A DNA stretch of 64,000 bases from Gordionus sp. m RMFG-2023 (lineage: Eukaryota > Nematomorpha > Gordioida > Chordodea > Parachordodidae). Below are positions 38,674-50,497 of this stretch, piece after piece. How positions within the stretch are numbered: position 1 is the stretch's first letter; each line of letters begins with the position of its first letter. The translations under genes and the position numbers were made by a program. Where the stretch lies: positions 16,593,561 to 16,657,560 of the forward strand of contig NC_088775.1 of the NCBI RefSeq assembly GCF_954871325.1. Reading direction: 5' to 3'. Below the pieces are notes generated by a model that had not been told where the DNA came from, made no database searches, and was given only the letters and a program-made list of their open reading frames with translations.

Positions 38674-39317
38674 GACAAATGACTATTTCTTTTATAGTTC
38701 AATAAATATGAAAACATCAAATATTATAATAGATATTTTTTGCATTTAGCAAAACATTATTTGTTTAATTCCTTTGCTAAACAATGTGATACCATATTTT
38801 ATATAAAAGATGATCCCTTTTTCATATATTTATTTTTAAATTAAAAAATTATTCATTTATAATAGGGGACCCGGGATAAAGACATTTTTATATTCCTGTT
38901 CCATTCCTTCCTGCCAAAATATTCCATTTTCGTGCCTCAGAACGCGTACTCAAAAAATATCCAATTTTAATTTCTTCTTTATTTTATATTATGCAAATTT
39001 TTAACTATGTAATATTAATTAAGACATTATCTACAAAAAAGAAATCATCATTATAAACACCCCCAACACATGCTTACAATATTATCCATTGAAATTTAAA
39101 ACTTCTTATTATACAATATATTAATTTTATAAAAGAACAGTTAAAATTCTAAAATTATATCCCATATGATTTAAAAAACACAAATAATTCTTAAAAATAT
39201 ATAATAATTAAGGCAAACTGAAATTAAGAATATTTAAAAAACGAAATATTTATGAATGAGCTAATATATATTTTAGCGGCAATGTGTTTTTTTTCCAGCC
39301 AATATCTTATTTTTTCA
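38674..39317. other. AT-rich intergenic DNA
   Basis: No gene or repeat boundary was recognised. AGGGGACCCGGGATAAAG at about 38864 resembles similar fragments near 14145 and 19045. Confidence 0.45.
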
Positions 39318-39503
39318 ACTTTAAATTATTTTTTGAGCGCCTTTTTTTTAAATTTAAAATTCTGACAATATAAATTTTAGTTAAAAATTTCATGGCAAAA
39401 TTATCTGAAATTCATGGAGTAGGTATTCCAAACATGATGGAATACATTTCCGGTAAAATCAGATTTTTAAATGTAAAAAAACACGTTCAAAAATACTGGA
39501 AAA
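39318..39503. mobile_element. Family B foldback MITE (copy 2)
   Basis: The left arm contains TTTTTTGAGCGCC and AAATTTAAAATTCTGAC. The right arm contains ATGGAATACATTTCCGGTAA, ATCAGATTTTTAAATG and ACACGTTCAAAAATA. The arms are inverted copies around a short centre (ATGAAATT-like, GGAGTAGGTATTCC). Confidence 0.6.
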
Positions 39504-41220
39504 AAAACATTGATGCTAATATATATAATTTATGTAATAAATAATATTATTTTTCAGAATTCCTAATAGTAATTTTATTTTCACGATACATTTTGGGTGA
39601 ATTCTACTCACTATTATACTATAATTTAAAGAGATGTTAAAATAAGATAGAATGGATTTACATTTTTAGAAACTAAATTTTAGACACATCTCCTTTCTTT
39701 TTCCCACTATTTGCATTGGCCAAAATCCGCAGACTGATGATTAATGGCTTCTCATATTTTTCAGATTTATAATAAATTATATCTATTTTGGCATAAATTG
39801 ATTTCTCTTATTTCCCTATAATTCTTTCTTATATTAATTTTACAGGAGGAATTTGCTTAAGTCATAATAATACAAATCTGTATAGTAACACGTTGAGTAC
39901 CGGTGTTATTAACAGAGTTACATTTCCCTCAATAAAATCAGGTAACGGCGCTACTGTGGGAGAAAAATAACGTAATTAAGTAAAGCATAATTTTTTCATA
40001 ACTAGCTACTTTATTTTAATTTTTTTATTGTTTAGTTTAATATCTATTTTAAAAAACAATTTAAAATAAATTAGCATTCAATCTTTTCCAGTTGGTATTT
40101 TTATTGATCTATTGAATGTCTTCAACTATATTAGACAATAGGGTTAATGAGGATAATATTGAATTATAAATAAATATCATCATTACCTTAAAGAGTAAAT
40201 GAAGAAAAATTTTTCTAAAGTATCTAGTATCTTGTATCTTAAATACAAAATTTTATAAAGTATCTGTATCCGAATACAATTTTCTGAAAAGATGCCCAAC
40301 CCTGATTGGGTATTTAATACAGTAAAAATGCTGCTAATATTTAAAGGATCATATCGGATAAAAATTTTGAAAATAATTACGATTAAAAATAAATAAAAAT
40401 TTGTTTAAAGAAAAGAAAAAAATTACATTTATTGAAAAATCACAATATTATATTAATAAAAAAAATTATGTGTAATTATTTGAATTTCGCGATTTGTGTA
40501 ATAAATATGTACTGATTGATGAGATAAAAAGACAACAATTAAAAATTTTATGCAATGTTTTTTCATAATAATGTCGTTATGTTAAAAAATAAAGTAACTC
40601 GAAGTAACGGTGCTCTTTTTTGAGTAATAACGGCTAATGGAATTAAGTATGAATTTACTCGATTTATTTCCATAAATCCATTCTAAATGAAAAAAAGAGA
40701 AGTTTATTATAGAATATATAGTATCGTCAGTTTTCATGTAATATAGATCATCTCTACAACATAAGATTAATTTCCAAATTTCTTTAAATAAACATTATTG
40801 ACTTTTTTATAATTTCATTCCTTTGAGCTTTCTATTTTACAAAAAAAACAAATTCTCATTTTTATCTCTAATATGTGTTCTCTCGGCTAATTTTTTTTAC
40901 AATAAGGTAATTTAATTAAGGAAAATAAGAAAAAAAATTAAAATTGCGTAGAGACTTTCTAAGGTGTTCTCAATTTTCTTTTCCACAGGAGAAATCAAAA
41001 ATTTGAAATTTATATGCAAAGAAAATATTGATAAATAATTTAAGTTATTGGTTGGATAATAAGTTTATGTCACAATAAATATTTAAGCGATAAGCGCTCA
41101 ACTCAAGAAATGTTCAACTAAAGGAAATTTTTTAATTGATGAAATATATTAAATATACAAGTAATGAAGTAAGGAGCGGGATTAAAGGTTGGAGAGATAT
41201 GGGTTAGGGTTAATTAAAGG
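39504..41220. other. AT-rich intergenic DNA
   Basis: No gene, repeat boundary or RNA gene was recognised. Confidence 0.45.
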
Positions 41221-41228
41221 CTTGACAG
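41221..41228. repeat. Target-site duplication, left copy (CTTGACAG)
   Basis: Identical octamer at 48283-48290, immediately outside both termini of the large hAT element. Confidence 0.9.
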
Positions 41229-41436
41229 CAGAGTTGTTAAACGCTACTTTTAACAGTAGCGCGCTACCACTATCGCTATTTGTCAAAAAAAGTAGCTCGC
41301 TATTAGCTACTATTTTTTAAAAGTAGCTTTAGCTACTTTTTAAGCTACTTTTTAAGCTACTTTTTATAAAAAAAATTTACAAACAAATTTTTTATTTTTT
41401 ACTTATAATGTTATTGTAGAGTAAGGTTCCACGTCT

Positions 41437-41930
41437 TTATAGAGAAACCATTATAGAGAATGTATTTTATAGAGAAACATTTATAGAGAAAACAATTATA
41501 GAGAATGCATTTATAGAGAATTGTTTTATAGAGAATGTAATTTATAGAGAATGATTTTAAAGAGAATTATTTTATAGAGAATGTCCTTTATAGAGAATGA
41601 CTTCAAAGAGAATGATTTTATAGAGAATGATTTTATAGAGAATGCCGTTTATAGAGAATGGTTTTATAGAGAATGTCGATTATAGAGAATGATTTTAAAG
41701 AGAATTATTTTATAGAGAAGGTCCTTAATAGAGAATGACTTCAAAGAGAATGATTTTATAGAGAATGTTGTTTATAGAGAATGATTTTAAAGAGAATTAC
41801 TTTTATAGAGAATTATTTTGTAGAGAATTACATTGTAGAGAATCATTTTGTAGAGAATTACAATGTAGAGAATTATTTTATGGAAAATTATTTTCTAGAT
41901 CTTGATTTTATAGAGAAATATTATATATGG
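41437..41930 (+). repeat. Minisatellite array, unit about 15-17 bp (TTATAGAGAATG core)
   Basis: Some thirty degenerate units of TTATAGAGAATG plus a variable spacer. A longer block beginning ATGATTTTAAAGAGAATTA recurs at 41551, 41689 and 41781, showing higher-order duplication. The repetitive ENYFVENY-type peptide in the overlapping open frame is a by-product. Confidence 0.95.
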
Positions 41931-42635
41931 GACAATTGTAGAGTTCAAAAAATTTATGCGGGATTTGAAAAATATATCAAAATTAACATTTTAATAAAAC
42001 AATTCAGTTTATTTGTTCTATTTTTTAGATGACTTTATTTGTTTCAACAATGGTTTTTTTGTAAAATCTTTTTAGTTCATATCAAGGTTTAGCTTGATTA
42101 TTAGCTCAGCTAAACCAAACCTTAAACGATTTGTTAAATATGTATTAAATTAAAGAGAATCTAAACTGAACCAACCATTTTTAAAATTTTTATATATTGC
42201 GTTTATATGTCAGCTACCTAAATTAGCCTATAGAAGGGTTCTTAACTTTACCCTTATGAATATAATATGACGGACGAGAATCTTGATTTTAATTTTAATT
42301 AAGAAAAGGTTTTAACCAGTTGTTTGGGTAAAAAATATGTCACATTCCCGTTCGTTCTGCGTTTCGGAACTTCTAAATATAATTTTCTTTCTATTTTATT
42401 ATACAAATTTTATTCATAAATCTTTTTAATATAGATAACTAAGAATTCATTAATCTCTAATGATACACATTTAGATGTATGCGATGGCTTTAATATATTG
42501 AGTGTCGAAAAGTGCCGATCTCTATTTGGGTTTCCACATATTTATAGAGAAACCAATATTTTTGATTTATAAGCACCATAATTTTGTCCTTCCTAAAAAA
42601 CCAAAACCGTAAATTGAAGGTTTCTATATAAAATA

Positions 42636-42800
42636 TTATAGCGAATGCATTACCGCAAATGCATTATCGCGAATGTATTATAGCGAACGCATTATCATGC
42701 ATTATAGCGAGTATAATACAGCGAAAATATTATAGCGAATGCATTATCGCAAATGTATTATCGCGAATTCATTATCGCGAATGCATTATCTCAAATGAAT
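42636..42800 (+). repeat. Minisatellite array, unit about 14-16 bp (ATTATCGCGAATGC core)
   Basis: About ten degenerate units alternating ATTATAGCGAATGC and ATTATCGCGAATGT. Upstream at 42528-42552 lies GGGTTTCCACATATTTATAG, related to the edge of the nested element, so this may be a third, diverged terminus with its own unit. The 72-codon open frame through it is an artefact. Confidence 0.85.
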
Positions 42801-45016
42801 TACATCAGTTGCTATATCGGGAATGGAGTTTGATGAAAACTACAATTTTAAATTTATCGGCCTTTAGACAGACTTAGTTGAACCTGAAAATTAAGTTAAA
42901 GTTGGGCTTGGGTCTAAAAATTTTTTTTTTTAAATAGGGTTAAGGCTTTTGATTTTTTTGACTCAAAAAATATAAAAAAGATTCTAAGCAATAAAATAGA
43001 TTTCTCTAAAGATTAGGGTAAAGGAATTAAATTTTTATATTAATTGATTGTTTAATATGCGTTTAGGTATATTTTTCAATTAAATTTGGGACAGGACAAG
43101 CTCAGGCCTAAAATTTAAAATTATGGTTAGGCTCCTAAAAATAAAGATTTTGGATGGAGCTTTGGCCGAAATAAATAAAATTTGCAAGGCACTAAGAAAA
43201 AAAGTTTTATTTAAAACATTGAGCCAAAAAGATAATTAGACCTCGGATTTATATTATTCTTTGACAAAGCATGCTTTAATTAGTGAGGGATTTAGTATGG
43301 ACTTGATAAACAGTTTTTGATAATAAATTTATATAAAGTTCTCTTATTGTTTAATCAAAAAGACAAGGTCAAAGCTTATCACAATAAGACATGAAACAAT
43401 ATTCAGCATCATAGGTATATTGTCGAATTGAATTACTATCCATCTCAGTACTTAATTCGTGTAATCTCTGATGATGAAATTGCCACTATTGTGACTTAGG
43501 AATTGGGAAAAAAATAGATTATTGATTTCCTTAATTGATTCTTGCTAAGTTCTTGCTTCCTGACGAGTCTTTTTTCCAATTATGTGATCAAAGACAAAAT
43601 TATATAAAAATAGATATAGAAATATAATAAATATAAATGGAGCTAAAATTGAATGAATTGAACATGCCTCATATATTATTAAAAATAACTTAGCTATTTT
43701 TGACACAAATTATAGTATATTTCCATTTCAGTTCAGTTGCTATATTATATTTTATTAATCTGATGAATGTCATAAATTTTATTAGAATGGCGATAATAGT
43801 GATTGGACGTTACTATCATCGCTGAAGATGAGAAAATTTAATGGAATGAAATATTTACTTTGTGAGTTGTACTTCAAGGAGTAGATACAACCCTAAAAAA
43901 TCGAAAGGTGGAAAATATCTCTTTTTTACATTTTCTATGCCTTTATATATAACTGTCTAAGGAAGCTTAGATAATGAAAATCCTTATGCTATGCTGGAAA
44001 ATAAAAATATTGCTTTAATCATGAAAATTTTTTTATTAAGAAACATCCACCCCTCCTTCCAACAGAAAAGTTTGAATAAATAATTAGCCCTAATGATACG
44101 AAGAAATTTAAATATTAATGATAATTATACTTGCTTATAACCAGATCTATAGACCGACTACCAATAATAAAAAGACGCTTCATTCAAACAATGTTAAACA
44201 GGACCTTTTACCACAGGGGAAGGGGTTATAACTCATGATTGGCATTGAAATTAAAATGGGTAGTTTGTATTTGGAATTCCGTTGTTCTAATTTTGATGTG
44301 GTATAGGAAATGAGGAGAGTGGGGGAAGAAGGGGGTAGTATTATAATATATGATGAAAAATTTTTTGATAATTAGGTATTTGAAATAACTTCTAAGTGTA
44401 AAAGAGTTAGTAAAATATTGTGCAATCTGCTGCAAATATCAAGCTTCGATATTTTTTAAAGAAAGACATTACAATGTGATGGAAATCAATGTATATCATG
44501 ATACAAAGCTTCTTATAATCATATGATAACAAGCTTGTCTGTGAACCAACCATATTTAAACAAATTGGTATCAATAAATATAATCCCTATATGTAAATAA
44601 AAAATTTCTTATAAATATTAAAAGTCTGATCTTCGGAATGTTTAACAAGTTCAAAAAACCTATAAAAAACATTTTAAACTTTTTGATTCACCTTTCTCTA
44701 CACTCCTAAGGAGTTTAGGCTTGTAATAAGAAATTTTTATTTTACTAAAATCAATTTAGAGAAAAAAGTGTATTATTTTAAATTTTGTCGATGTATAATT
44801 TTTAGGTAAGGGTTTGAACTATCATTTTGTATTTTGTAAATTCAGATACAATTATTTTCGGACCTATGACGATTTTGACAGAAATTGATCCAACCACCCC
44901 CTGGTCTTCCCTGCCTACCCTGTGAATATTAGACAGTACTCTAATGATCTTTTAACTAAACTTAATGTTGTAAGGCGATAGTTTAATGGGTAATGTTTTA
45001 TTTTTTGTTATTATTT
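42801..45016. other. Interior of the large hAT element, no gene recognised
   Basis: AT-rich sequence with no supported open frame, no transposase motif and no clear repeat boundary. It may be captured host DNA or the eroded interior of the nested element. Confidence 0.4.
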
Positions 45017-45606
45017 GCATTTAAAATCATTAATTGAGTGCGTTTTATTAAATTTAAAAATCTGATTTTGCCAGAAATGCACCTGAATAAGTGTAGAATA
45101 CCCACCCTTAATGTTGCGCAATCGGTTAATTTTAGGCAATTCCAAAACGGTTAGCCAAGTTTTTAGATTAAAAAATCGTTTAAGCATAATTAGGCTTAGC
45201 ATAAAAATAGCGAAAACTAATTATTCAAAAATTAGGCATCGGCTAAGGAGTCGGTTAATCGCCCGTCATATATCGTTACATAATAAATATATAAAATAAT
45301 TTTAATAAAGGCTAGGCTTAGTGTTGCGTAACGCTGACGGGCGATTAGCCTAGCTCCCAGTCCCTACAATTTGTCTAATTAGTTTTAGGCGATTTTTCGG
45401 TTAAGCCAAATTATGTTTAGCTGATTTTTAGGCTACTAACACTACTTATAAATTTCAGATTAATGTAAATTAAAATTTCTTCAGAAGTTCAATATAAGAT
45501 CTTCTGAAATTTATAGGGTGGGTATATTCTACACATATTATAATGCATTTTCGGCAAAATCAGATATAAAATTTAATAAAACGCGCTCAATTTATGATTT
45601 AAAATG
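45017..45606. mobile_element. Family B MITE (copy 3) with about 400 bp between its arms
   Basis: Left arm 45017-45109 and right arm 45514-45606 are inverted copies of about 92 bp (AAATCATTAATTGAGTGCG against CGCGCTCAATTTATGATTT; GGGTGGGTATTCTACAC repeated). The space between holds another patch with GGGCGATTAGCCTAGCTCC and related inverted pieces (45120-45445), suggesting an insertion near the centre. Confidence 0.7.
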
Positions 45607-45734
45607 AAAAAATAGAACAAAATAAAATTATTAAATACAAAAATATTTTGGCGCAATCGTATGAAATTCCCATGGTAGATTCTCTTCGGAATTGGTAAAA
45701 TCAGATTTATTAGGGAAATTATAAAAGCGCACTA

Positions 45735-45945
45735 TAAATCAAAGACCTACAGGCCCGACCTTAAACCCGGGCTGTATTTTAATTTTTTTAAATACACGTG
45801 CCGGGTCAAAAAAAGCTTTTTTTAAAAAACTCGAGCCGGGCCATATATTTTTAAACCAAATATTTTAACACCATTATTATCTAGGCAAATTAAAAATAGA
45901 TAATATATTTTTTAAAAATCGGGGCCGGGCCAAGCAGATTAAAAT
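45735..45945. mobile_element. Family C GC-rich hAT MITE (diverged copy)
   Basis: GACCTACAGGCCCGACC on the left and GGGCCGGGCCAAGCAGATTA on the right resemble the TAGTGATCTGCATCGGGCC terminus of family C and its complement. GCCGGGCC-type blocks lie between, separated by runs of A/T. Ends are approximate. Confidence 0.5.
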
Positions 45946-46315
45946 AATGCACAAAGCAACTAAATATTGACAAAATTTTCTAAAACAATTGGCGTAAGGC
46001 TGGCTTTGTTGCTAATAGTTTTTTTTAAATGGCTACTCTACTAGTTAAAGCAAAGCACTAATAGAAACTGATAAAGAAGGAAACATTTTCATAATTTTAG
46101 TATTACTACTTCTAATTGTTCAGCGTATTTTAAAAAAATAACAAGAGGAAACTCAAAAATATTATCATAATTATTCATAAGCAATACAAATCAGGAACGT
46201 GAATAAATTTTTTTATGATTATTTTTTCCCTTTTTCTATTCAAGGGTTCCGAGAATTTATATGACGGCATCTGGCTTTTTTTGAGAAAATTTATTTCTAA
46301 AATAATACTTAATTC

Positions 46316-46885
46316 ATTTTCTATAAAATTATTCTCTATAAAATCCTTCTCTATAAAATAATTCTCTCTAAAACAATTCTCTGTAAAATATTCTCTATAA
46401 AATAATTCTCTGTAAAACAATTCTCTGTAAAATATTCTCTATAAAATCATTCTCTATAAACGACATTCTATATAATTGTTTTCTCTTTAAAAGTTTCTCT
46501 ATAAAATAAATTCTCTATAAAATCATTCTCTATAAACGAAATTCTCTACAAAATCATTCTCTATAAATGAGATTCTCTATAAACGACATTCTCTATAATT
46601 GTTTTCTCTTTAAAAGTTTCTCTATAAAATAAATTCTCTATAAAATCATTCTCTATAAACGATATTCTCTACAAAATCATTCTCTATAAATGAGATTCTC
46701 TATAAACGACATTCTCTATAATTGTTTTCTCTTTAAAAGTTTCTCTATAAAATAAATTCTCTATAAAATCATTCTCTATAAACGATATTCTTTTATAAAC
46801 GACATTCTCTACAATTGTTTTCTCTATAAAAGTTTCTCTATATTTGCATTCTCTATAAAAGATTCTCTGTAAAGACGGGATACCG
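46316..46885 (-). repeat. Minisatellite array, inverted partner of the left array, with 123-bp higher-order unit
   Basis: Units of ATTCTCTATAAA are the reverse complement of the left array's TTTATAGAGAAT. A block starting ATTGTTTTCTCTTTAAAAG recurs at 46475, 46598 and 46721, an exact 123-bp spacing with very few differences, then a shorter step to 46814. The 81- and 75-codon open frames within are artefacts. Confidence 0.95.
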
Positions 46886-46974
46886 TAGAGTAAATATATA
46901 AAAATCAACATTTATAAATATTAAAATATAGTTAGTTTTGATTATAAAAAAATTTATGTAATAATAATAAATAT

Positions 46975-47990
46975 TTATGGTAATTTGTTGCATTTTAATA
47001 ATAAAATCATTTCAATATTATCATCCCCAAGTCTAGAGCGACGATCAGAAAGTATAAGTTTTGCCTTATTAAATAATCTCTCGACACTATCACTTGAGGG
47101 TACGGGCGTATTTAATCTTATATACATATTTTTAATATAAGATAGATTATAAATAATTTTATTTGCAAGTACATCGTATGTCTGGCATCCTATTATCATT
47201 TTTAGGGCTAATACCACAGATCTCCTTTTTAAAGTTCTAGGGTCTAGTCAATGGCCTGTGATTCCCAAATAAGCTCAAAAATATTTAATCAGATCAATTT
47301 ATAAATATAAATAAGTTCTTACCTTCTGCTATGTGTTCAACTATCTCCCGTGGTACATATATATGATATCTCTGATAAATCTACTATTAGAGCAACTTTC
47401 ATCATTTTAAAGTTATCTGCTATTTTATTCATTAGTGTCTGGCTGCATAAAATTGTTGTACCAGGGGGATAGAGTTTTAATCATCATGGTAAATGATGGA
47501 TTACAACTAAGGACATTGGCTGGACTGTATAAATTATAAATTATAAAATCAACAATAACTTTATCAGCCAATTTCTGAGAAATATTGTCATTTTCATTAT
47601 TAATTAATTTGGTTTGAATTGAATTAGTCTTTTTGGATGTAGAGTCGCCTATACCAAAATTATTTAGATGTTTTTCCATTTCCTTAAAACTCATGAACAG
47701 TCTTATAAAATAAATATTATTAGAATGTAAAAATGACAATTTACCTTTAGGTGTTTCTTGAGGTTATAGCTACTGGATTGATTTTGGGAAATATCTTTTT
47801 TTACATTTTAAACAAATAAATTTGAAACCAGTTTTGGTTATATATTTATTTTAAAAAAATTTCAAATCTAGGGAATGGGAAATTTGTATTATAGCTATTA
47901 AGAACATTTTCTTCCCTTGGTATCTTCCATTTCATTAATATCATTGTCTGAATCACTTTCAACAATTTGGATATCCATAGGCGATGACAT
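46975..47990 (-). pseudogene. hAT transposase, internally deleted (of the 41229-48282 element)
   Basis: On the minus strand, an acidic N-terminus MSSPMDIQIVESDSDND starts at 47990. A BED-finger piece with CLKCKK near 47810 and NLKKHLK near 47760 follows, though in different frames. Then EKHLNNFGIGDS (about 47680), FIIYNLYSPANVLSCNPSF (about 47520) and ISYICTTGDS..THSRR (about 47350), which matches the CTTADIW motif. A GTAAGA after THSRR could be a donor of an intron ending before YLGITGH..LDPRTLKRRS (about 47270-47220). VLALKMIIGCQTYDV then runs almost straight into the dimerisation domain, SSDSVERLFNKAKLILSDRR, with the usual central RNase H-fold part missing. Two expected Trp codons read TGA. 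Non-functional. Confidence 0.8.
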
Positions 47991-48282
47991 TTTAAATTAT
48001 TAACACGTGATTTAGGTTTATAATACAAATGAAAATATAAATTACAAATTGAAATTATTAATTTCAAAATTAAATAATAAAAATTATAATTAATTATGAT
48101 ATTATATTTAAATTTTCATGTTTATACTTACCTTCATTATATTTTTTAAAAGTAGCGAAGTAGCGGCTACTTAGCTACTTTCAAAAAAAGTAGCGCGCTA
48201 AAAAATTAAATTATTACAAAAAAAAGTAGCCGCTATTAGCTATAGCTACTAAAAAAGTTAGCGCGCTACTTTAACAACTCTG

Positions 48283-48290
48283 CTTGACAG
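48283..48290. repeat. Target-site duplication, right copy (CTTGACAG)
   Basis: Identical to 41221-41228. Confidence 0.9.
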
Positions 48291-49059
48291 ATACGGGGTT
48301 AGGTCTAGATCAATTTTAAACAAAATTCATACATTTTAATAACCTGTCAAATCTGATAGGTCATGCGATTATAAATGCGCGAATAGAAATTTAAATAAAT
48401 CAGCTGTCATAGGCTCTTTCATTGAAATGGACCCTATTCAATGTAAACTAACCTCTCGGTTGCATATTTGTAACTTCCCAATATACATCACTATCCATCT
48501 GATATATACACAAATCAAATATTCCCTGATCAATCAAATCCCCCCCTCCACAACACCTTCATGCTAATATACTTCATTCTCTTAATTTATAATTGGATTT
48601 TTTCAAAATATGATGATATCAAGCTGGTATAATTGAGTAGTTTTATATTTAAGGGTTAGAAGTAATTTTTAGCAAGACTAGACTAAATATGAAATAAATA
48701 CGACAAAATGTTATTTACCAGGCGGCTAAACGAAAAGGAATGACAACCATTTTACAAAATTATATTTCACAATAGCTGTGAATTTAACCTAATTTTCTAA
48801 GCTTAACATATGTTTTAGATTTTGGTTGGCTGATGAGTTGTCTAAAGATATTTCTCAGTATATCTAGGTACAGGTGGAGATTGCCTAAATGGTATCTAGA
48901 GACATTATAGTCTTGATATTATTTAATCATGATACATTTATTTTAATCAAAATTGAAAGTTTATTGTTAAAATTCAAATTTAAGTTAACCAAATATTTTT
49001 TTATTAAGTTTGATATTTTATTTCTACATAAAATTAAATATATAAATTTGAAATATGAA
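48291..49059. other. AT-rich intergenic DNA
   Basis: No gene or repeat boundary was recognised between the two hAT elements. Confidence 0.45.
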
Positions 49060-50497
49060 GGCGTTCGTGAACGAAGTTCGTTTTTTGGAAAAAATGATAA
49101 ACGGCGTTCCTTTTATTTTTGACGAACTTTGAACGTGAACGCGTTTCTTTTTTATGATGAAAGCGTTCGAATTTAACGTTCGTTCAATTTTAAAAATATT
49201 TTTATTTATTTGAAAAATTTTTCCGAATTTTTTTAAAAAAATATTATTTATATTTTTTAATCGGCTGTTTATTTCCTTTTCACATTTCAATTTTTTTAAC
49301 ACATAGTTTATTAATTTGAATATTATTGTTTATATTTTAATTTAATAGATTAGCATAAGCATGGATATTATTATTTAATCCTCATCATCTGATTCTGAAA
49401 ATCCAAAATCAGATGAATTATCATTACTATGCTAAATATGATAAATGTTTTACATTAACATCCTATATTGAAGGAACTAATCCAATGATTACCAAGTGTA
49501 AAATGTGGCCAAAAAATATTGTATTGTCAAAATCTTCAGGTTCCAATTTAAAACGACATTTATTTGATTTTAATATTAATTATTTGATTTTATATGATAT
49601 AACTAAGTTAAATCATTAAATTTGAAGAAATAATGCATTTGGGATATTTGACCCCAACAATAACGATAGTTATTTTAAAATTAAAAAAAATTAGTGGCCT
49701 CAAATATGGTCAACCATTGATATACGCCGTATTAAATGGGATTAATAAAAGGTAATCACTCTCAATTAATTACATATATATTTTATTTTTTTAAAGATTT
49801 GAAGATATATAAAGATCAATATGTTTTTTCTGCAATTATACATCCAGCATTCAAACTTCAATGGCCTTGGTTAAAACTTCCACAGAACGAACCTATTAAA
49901 AATAAACTTATAGCGTTATTGAAAAAAATGCTTTGAAAATCCTAGAGAACTGTTAATTTTGAGATATTTTTGTCGAGAGTAGAGAATGGATTGGAGGAGG
50001 ATAACTTATCTCAATTTTTTGCAAATAACAAAACAATATGTTTTTAATTAATTCTCCGCGTTAAAAGAGTTGTTTACTAAGTATAATACCGCAATCCCCT
50101 CATCTGCCAGCGCGTTTTTAGTATAGCTAATGCCATATTAACTGCAAGTGTTCCTGTCTATCAGATAAATATTTTGAAAACAATTGTTATTAAAATTTAA
50201 AAATAAAAATTTTTATAAATAAAAATATCTTTTTATTCGCTATATTATATTATATTTTATTTATAAATATATTATCAAAATAAAACTATATTATTTTTTA
50301 ACATGGTTAAAATGTATTGTATTAAAAAATATAAGTTTATTTATATTAAATTAAATTTAAAAAAATTTATCATAAAATTTTGAACGGTTTTATGAACGTG
50401 AACTCGTTCGTGAACGTCAACGCGTTCCTTTTTTTTGAACATGAACTTGAACGTGTTCGATTTTTGTCAATGAACGTTGAACGCGTTCGAATTTTTT
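49060..50497 (+). mobile_element. hAT deletion derivative with GAACG-rich inverted ends
   Basis: Both ends are dense in GAACG/CGTTC motifs (for example GGCGTTCGTGAACGAAGTTC at left and GAACGTTGAACGCGTTCGA at right), forming imperfect inverted subterminal repeats. Inside is a partial BED zinc finger at about 49495-49570 (KCKMWPKN..SSGSNLKRHL; the second Cys is Trp), then FSAIIHPAFKLQWPWLKLP at about 49830-49885, like the region before the hAT dimerisation domain. The catalytic core and dimerisation domain are absent. The exact termini and TSD were not resolved. Confidence 0.65.

Larger units (their letters stand above)
41412..46895. mobile_element. Probable nested element with inverted minisatellite termini
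   Basis: The left edge TAGAGTAAGGTTCCACGTCT with TTATAGAGAA and the inverted right edge TACTCTACGGTATCCCGTCT with TTACAGAGAA are clearly related. TA at both edges fits a Tc1-mariner/pogo-type insertion, but the family is not certain. Each edge runs into a long array built from the same TTATAGAGAAT unit, in opposite orientation. No transposase was recognised between them. An alternative is that a terminal repeat was captured and amplified at two places. Confidence 0.5.
41229..48282 (-). mobile_element. 7.05-kb hAT transposon with perfect TSD and TIRs, internally deleted transposase
   Basis: Perfect 13-bp terminal inverted repeats CAGAGTTGTTAAA start at 41229 and end at 48282, flanked by identical CTTGACAG octamers, the hAT signature. 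Both subterminal regions (41240-41365 and 48150-48270) are packed with AGCTACTTTTT / GTAGCGCGCTA repeats, likely transposase-binding arrays. The transposase lies at the right side on the minus strand (46975-47990) and lacks most of its catalytic domain, so the copy is non-autonomous. The remaining 5 kb is filled by an apparent second element with inverted minisatellite ends, a TAGCGAAT array and small MITEs. Clean termini and TSD suggest this is one of the younger insertions here. Confidence 0.92.

Noticed and set aside
41781-42032. Open frame with ENYFVENYIVENHFVENYNV-type repeats
   Set aside because: It is the translation of the TTATAGAGAAT minisatellite; the same happens in the inverted array (46175-46420 and 46684-46911) and in the TAGCGAAT array (42659-42877).
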